Assembly: GCA_005888335.1 (NCBI GenBank)
Contig: VAWY01000054.1
Location: 1-43,132, forward strand
DNA length: 43,132 nucleotides
Source: Actinomycetota bacterium
Lineage (GTDB): Bacteria; Actinomycetota; Thermoleophilia; Solirubrobacterales; Solirubrobacteraceae
Direction: 5' to 3'
Shown here: positions 40,900 to 43,132 of the stretch, piece after piece
Position numbering within the stretch: position 1 is the first letter of the stretch
Layout: every line of letters starts with the position of its first letter
The notes under the pieces: generated by a model
What the model saw: the letters and a program-made list of their open reading frames with translations, nothing else
The model's database searches: none
What the model was told of the DNA's origin: nothing
Position numbers and translations under genes: made by a program

Positions 40900-40925
40900 A
40901 CCGCAATGATCGCGCCGAGCGCGGC

Positions 40926-40956
40926 GGCCCGCACGGGCCTCCGGTCCGTCAGACGG
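40926..40956. terminator. Possible stem-loops after the STAS gene
   Basis: GGCCC/GGGCC (40926-40930 with 40935-40939) forms a 5-bp stem with a 4-nt loop, and CCGTC-A-GACGG (40946-40956) overlaps the STAS stop codon. On the minus strand they follow the STAS gene and precede the MerR-like gene. There is no U-tract, so termination is uncertain. Confidence 0.3.
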
Positions 40957-41305
40957 TCTCGAGCTCGGCGAGGGCCTCCAAGCGATCGCCGACGACCTTG
41001 AAGACGAGATCGAGGCCGGTGATCTGGAACGTGTAGGCGAGGCTGGGGTCCACGTTGACGATGACGAGCTTGCCGCCGCGCGAGCGCATCCGCTTCTGCG
41101 CGCTGACGAGCGTGCTCAGTCCCGTCGAGTCCATGAAGTGCGTGTTCGTCAAGTCGATGACCAGGCTCGTGCAGCCTTCTTCCACGGCGTGTGAAAGCGC
41201 CGCGCGGAGGTCCGCGGCCGTGTACAGGTCCACCTCGCCGCTGACCGCGACGATGTGGCGCTTGGCGTCTAGCGCCTCATCCGTGACTTCGAATCGGGCA
41301 GGCAT
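40949..41305 (-). CDS. STAS-domain anti-sigma factor antagonist
   Basis: 118 residues from the ATG at 41305 (a GTG at 41308 is also in frame). It is a single STAS domain of the SpoIIAA/RsbV type: IVAVSGEVDLYTAADLRAAL, LVIDLTNTHFMDSTGLSTLV with the phosphorylatable Ser in MDST, then KLVIVNVDPSLAYTFQITGL. Unphosphorylated antagonists bind the anti-sigma kinase and free the sigma factor. It lies near a SigB/F-type sigma gene and a second STAS gene, but no kinase is in the window. It is preceded by a leader ORF. Confidence 0.92.
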   Translation of the reverse strand: MPARFEVTDEALDAKRHIVAVSGEVDLYTAADLRAALSHAVEEGCTSLVIDLTNTHFMDSTGLSTLVSAQKRMRSRGGKLVIVNVDPSLAYTFQITGLDLVFKVVGDRLEALAELETV

Positions 41306-41308
41306 CAC

Positions 41309-41344
41309 TCACCGTCCCGATGAACCACCAGAAGCCGCTTCCAT
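41309..41344 (-). promoter_or_regulatory. 11-codon leader ORF with strong ribosome-binding site
   Basis: On the minus strand AGGAGG (41353-41358) lies 8 nt before an ATG at 41344. The ORF encodes MEAASGGSSGR and ends at a TGA (41309-41311) just before the STAS start codons (GTG 41308, ATG 41305). The STAS gene itself has no comparable ribosome-binding site. This arrangement suggests that ribosomes load on the leader and reinitiate at the STAS gene. It could instead be a chance ORF. Confidence 0.5.
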
Positions 41345-41513
41345 ACGACTTCCCTCCTGAAACTTGGGGAAGGCCGAAACTACCGGTTTCAGGGCTGCCG
41401 GTCCAGCGCTCGGGCCGTGTTGCGAGTTCTCGCACCGAACTTGCCATTCCGCCGAAAAGCAGACACGTGATATCGCCCCTGTTCTCATTCCACGGCCATG
41501 CGAGGGTCGTCGC

Positions 41514-41690
41514 ATGCTGCACGAGAACGCTTTCCGGTATGTCGAGTGCGACGTCCCCGAGGGGGTCACGCTCGATCGCTGGCGCTCGTCGCGGACGGGC
41601 TCGCCGCCCCGCCGACGCCTCGTGCGGATCGTGCCGTTGCGGCTCGGACGGCGCCGGAGCGCCGTCCGCTCGCGCGACGACGAGACCTAG
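41514..41690 (+). CDS. Small conserved-looking protein of unknown function
   Basis: 58 residues from the ATG at 41514, supported by GAGGG seven bases upstream. It reads MLHENAFRYVECDVPEGVTL followed by DRWRSSRTGSPPRRRLVRIV and a basic tail. A longer frame from 41364 lacks a ribosome site and has different codon use. The protein is short and Arg-rich, with no recognised domain. It shares the CTAG stop overlap with the convergent DUF1918 gene. Its upstream region (41345-41513) is lower in GC than the rest of the window and has GAAAC/GTTTC inverted repeats (41357-41392). Confidence 0.6.
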   Translation: MLHENAFRYVECDVPEGVTLDRWRSSRTGSPPRRRLVRIVPLRLGRRRSAVRSRDDET

Positions 41691-41881
41691 GTCCGGGCCG
41701 GCTCCTCGCGCCTCAGCGCGCCCGACGAGGGCGTGTAGATGCTCTCGCGCCCGTCATCCCAGCGGATGCGGTAGCGCGGCGACGGCTCGTCGCGCACCAC
41801 TTCTTCGATGACCCCGGCGCGGTGGGGCTTGCTCGTGGACTCGGACTCGACAATCACGCGGTCGCCGGTCTGGAAACTCAT
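41687..41881 (-). CDS. DUF1918 domain protein
   Basis: 64 residues. It has the DUF1918 pattern: FQTGDRVIVESESTSKPHRA, GVIEEVVRDEPSPRYRIRWD and DGRESIYTPSSGA. This is a small SH3-like barrel found widely in actinobacteria; function unknown. Size is normal. It ends in a CTAG stop overlap with the convergent small gene and starts 184 bp from the sigma gene on the other strand. Confidence 0.9.
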   Translation of the reverse strand: MSFQTGDRVIVESESTSKPHRAGVIEEVVRDEPSPRYRIRWDDGRESIYTPSSGALRREEPART

Positions 41882-42065
41882 CGGTGCGGGCCTCCTTCGC
41901 TCGGTGCCGGGAGCCTAGCTCTGCAGCGCGCGATCGACCAGTCGTCCAGCTCGCGGGATCGGACGAATGCCCGCTGCGCCCGTCGGGAAAGAGGTCTGAC
42001 AGGACGGGCGGGGGCGCGCCGCCGGCAGGCGAGCGCGTGCGGTCCAGCGATCGACGAGGGAGCCA
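41882..42065. promoter_or_regulatory. Divergent promoter region between DUF1918 and sigma genes
   Basis: 184 bp that must carry the promoters of both divergent genes. No clear -35/-10 pair or SigB-type GTTT...GGGTA box was found by eye. No gene is seen in it. Confidence 0.4.
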
Positions 42066-42866
42066 GTGCCAGCAGAGTCGGGGGGCGGCGTGCCGCGCGT
42101 TGCCCTGGAGCGGAATGCCAGAGACGCGCACTGGGAGCGGCTCCTGCGCCGCTATCGCGCGGGCGACCGCGAGGCGCGCGAGCTGCTGGTCGCCGAGATG
42201 CTGCCGCTCGTGCACCAGCTGGCCCGCCGCTACGCGGGCAAGGCGCCGCACGACGACCTCCTCCAGGCGGGGCTGTTCGGGCTGACCAAGGCGCTCGAGC
42301 GCTTCGACCCCGCCCAGGGCTCCGCGCTGTCCTCGTACGCGGTCCCGACGATGCTCGGCGAGATGCGCCGCCACATGCGCGACCAGACGTGGTCGGTGCG
42401 CGTCCCCCGCGGGCTCCAGGAGGACGTCCTGCGCGTCAACCGTGCGGTCGGCGAGCTCGAGGCGCGACTTGGGCGCTCGCCGACGCCGCAGCAGGTCGCC
42501 GACGCCGTGGGGCTCGAGCTCGAGGCGGTCGTCGAGGCGCTGCTGGCCGGGCGCGCGTACCGGGCGACCTCGCTCGAGGCGCGGGTGGGCGGCGACAGCG
42601 ACGACCTGGCGCTCATCGACACGCTCGGCGGCGACGACGCCGAGCTGCGGCGCCGCGAGCTGCTCATCACGCTGCGCCAGGCGCGCCACGTGCTCAGCGA
42701 GCGCGAGCGCTTCGTCCTGCACCTGCGCTTCGCCGAGGACCGGACGCAGTCGGAGATCGCCCAGCGCATCGGGGTTTCCCAGATGCAGGTGAGTCGCATC
42801 CTGCGCGCGGTGCTCGACAAGCTGCGGCTCGAGCTGCGACGTCAGGGCCTCCGGCGCGCGGCTTGA
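42066..42866 (+). CDS. SigB/SigF-type RNA polymerase sigma factor
   Basis: 266 residues from a GTG at 42066 preceded by GAGGGAG; a GTG at 42090 is an alternative. Region 2 is YRAGDREARELLVAEMLPLV and HDDLLQAGLFGLTKALERFD; region 3 has RNDQTWSVRVPR-like sequence (RDQTWSVRVPRGLQED) and GRSPTPQQVADAVGLELEAV. Region 4 is LSERERFVLHLRFAEDRTQS plus IAQRIGVSQMQVSRIL. This domain set marks the general-stress/sporulation SigB-F-G group, normally held by a serine-kinase anti-sigma factor and released by STAS antagonists such as those encoded on both sides here. Confidence 0.94.
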   Translation: MPAESGGGVPRVALERNARDAHWERLLRRYRAGDREARELLVAEMLPLVHQLARRYAGKAPHDDLLQAGLFGLTKALERFDPAQGSALSSYAVPTMLGEMRRHMRDQTWSVRVPRGLQEDVLRVNRAVGELEARLGRSPTPQQVADAVGLELEAVVEALLAGRAYRATSLEARVGGDSDDLALIDTLGGDDAELRRRELLITLRQARHVLSERERFVLHLRFAEDRTQSEIAQRIGVSQMQVSRILRAVLDKLRLELRRQGLRRAA

Positions 42867-42908
42867 GCGGTCTGGGCGGTGGGCCTAGACTTCGCACGCC
42901 GAGGCCGG

Positions 42909-43132
42909 ATGCCAGAGGAGTCACAGTCCAGGCAGGACTTCGCCATGCGCGTACGGCGCGACGGCGACCGGCTGCTGGTCACGGTCGCCGGGGAGCTCGA
43001 CCTGACGACGGCGCCCGACCTCGAGGAGCTCCTGCTCGCCTCGGCGCCGTATGTCGACCTCGAGCTCGACCTCGCCGAGCTGGCGTTCATCGACTCGAGC
43101 GGGCTGCGCCTGCTGCTGGCCGAGCGCGAGCG
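42909..43132 (+). CDS. STAS-domain anti-sigma antagonist, cut by the window end
   Basis: At least 74 residues from the ATG at 42909 (a second ATG at 42945 is possible). It reads LLVTVAGELDLTTAPDLEEL, then LDLAELAFIDSSGLRLLLAE with the phospho-acceptor Ser in IDSSG. It is of the SpoIIAA/RsbV type. It starts 42 bp after the sigma gene on the same strand, so it is likely co-transcribed. An anti-sigma kinase may be fused or follow beyond the window. Confidence 0.88.
   Translation, partial: MPEESQSRQDFAMRVRRDGDRLLVTVAGELDLTTAPDLEELLLASAPYVDLELDLAELAFIDSSGLRLLLAERE

Noticed and set aside
41309..41513. tRNA or other stable RNA in the AT-richer gap
   Set aside because: No cloverleaf or T-loop sequence was found; only inverted repeats and the leader ORF.
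41364..41690. Longer 108-residue form of the small plus-strand gene
   Set aside because: The added part has no ribosome-binding site and different codon use; the ATG at 41514 has GAGGG at proper spacing.

Overview
The window is very GC-rich (codons end almost uniformly in G or C), extremely compact and free of mobile genes. Gene content fits a high-GC actinobacterium of the Thermoleophilia/Solirubrobacterales kind: a one-piece SecDF, ruvCAB beside secDF and recJ, split proline catabolism enzymes, PdxST, an Rv1264-like adenylate cyclase, a DUF1918 protein and a SigB/SigF-type sigma factor with STAS antagonists. This placement is inferred from content and style, not from a search. No rRNA, tRNA, CRISPR array or insertion sequence was seen.

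Layout. 1-9.8 kb is housekeeping: recJ (minus, cut by the window edge), a YjbR protein, a 468-bp repeat-rich gap, then a minus-strand run ruvC-ruvA-ruvB, a zinc-ribbon/PAS protein, secDF and a small membrane protein. An adenylate cyclase and a DHH phosphoesterase lie divergently. 9.8-15.1 kb holds a secreted M14 carboxypeptidase, a FUSC-type membrane protein, a GNAT acetyltransferase and yebC. 15.1-25.1 kb is a surface-glycan cluster of two divergent operons whose start codons are only 8 bp apart. Leftward: sugar cytidylyltransferase, a two-helix channel-like protein, an O-antigen ligase/polymerase with a TPR tail, GT2 and GT4. Rightward: GT4, methyltransferase, hexapeptide acyltransferase, methyltransferase and flippase. 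25.2-31.8 kb is mixed metabolism: a four-helix membrane protein, a 167-bp fold-back element, an exported protein, rpiB, a phosphohexomutase, a histidine phosphatase, a decayed acetyltransferase, an SDR, an MBL hydrolase and a GT4. 31.8-36.2 kb has a sigma-like/anti-sigma fusion and then proline dehydrogenase and P5C dehydrogenase, which together oxidise proline to glutamate. 36.1-39.4 kb is a minus-strand unit: RpiR-type regulator, pdxS, pdxT, DoxX and a small protein, centred on pyridoxal phosphate synthesis. 39.4-43.1 kb has a structured intergenic region, an epoxide-hydrolase-like enzyme, a MerR-like regulator, and a stress-response set (STAS protein with a leader ORF, small protein, DUF1918, sigma factor, second STAS protein cut by the window end).

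The most unusual signals lie between genes. (1) 1595-1776: two ~82-nt direct repeats whose hairpin cores differ in sequence but both still pair. (2) 25645-25811: an almost entirely self-complementary element with 14-bp perfect ends. (3) 39468-39610: a hairpin series in which one strand can join either of two mutually exclusive stems, upstream of a hydrolase. (4) 41309-41358: a strong ribosome-binding site serving an 11-residue leader ORF just before a STAS gene. Among proteins, the odd ones are a channel-like protein with a glycine-less filter and a membrane-anchored sigma-like/zinc-finger fusion.
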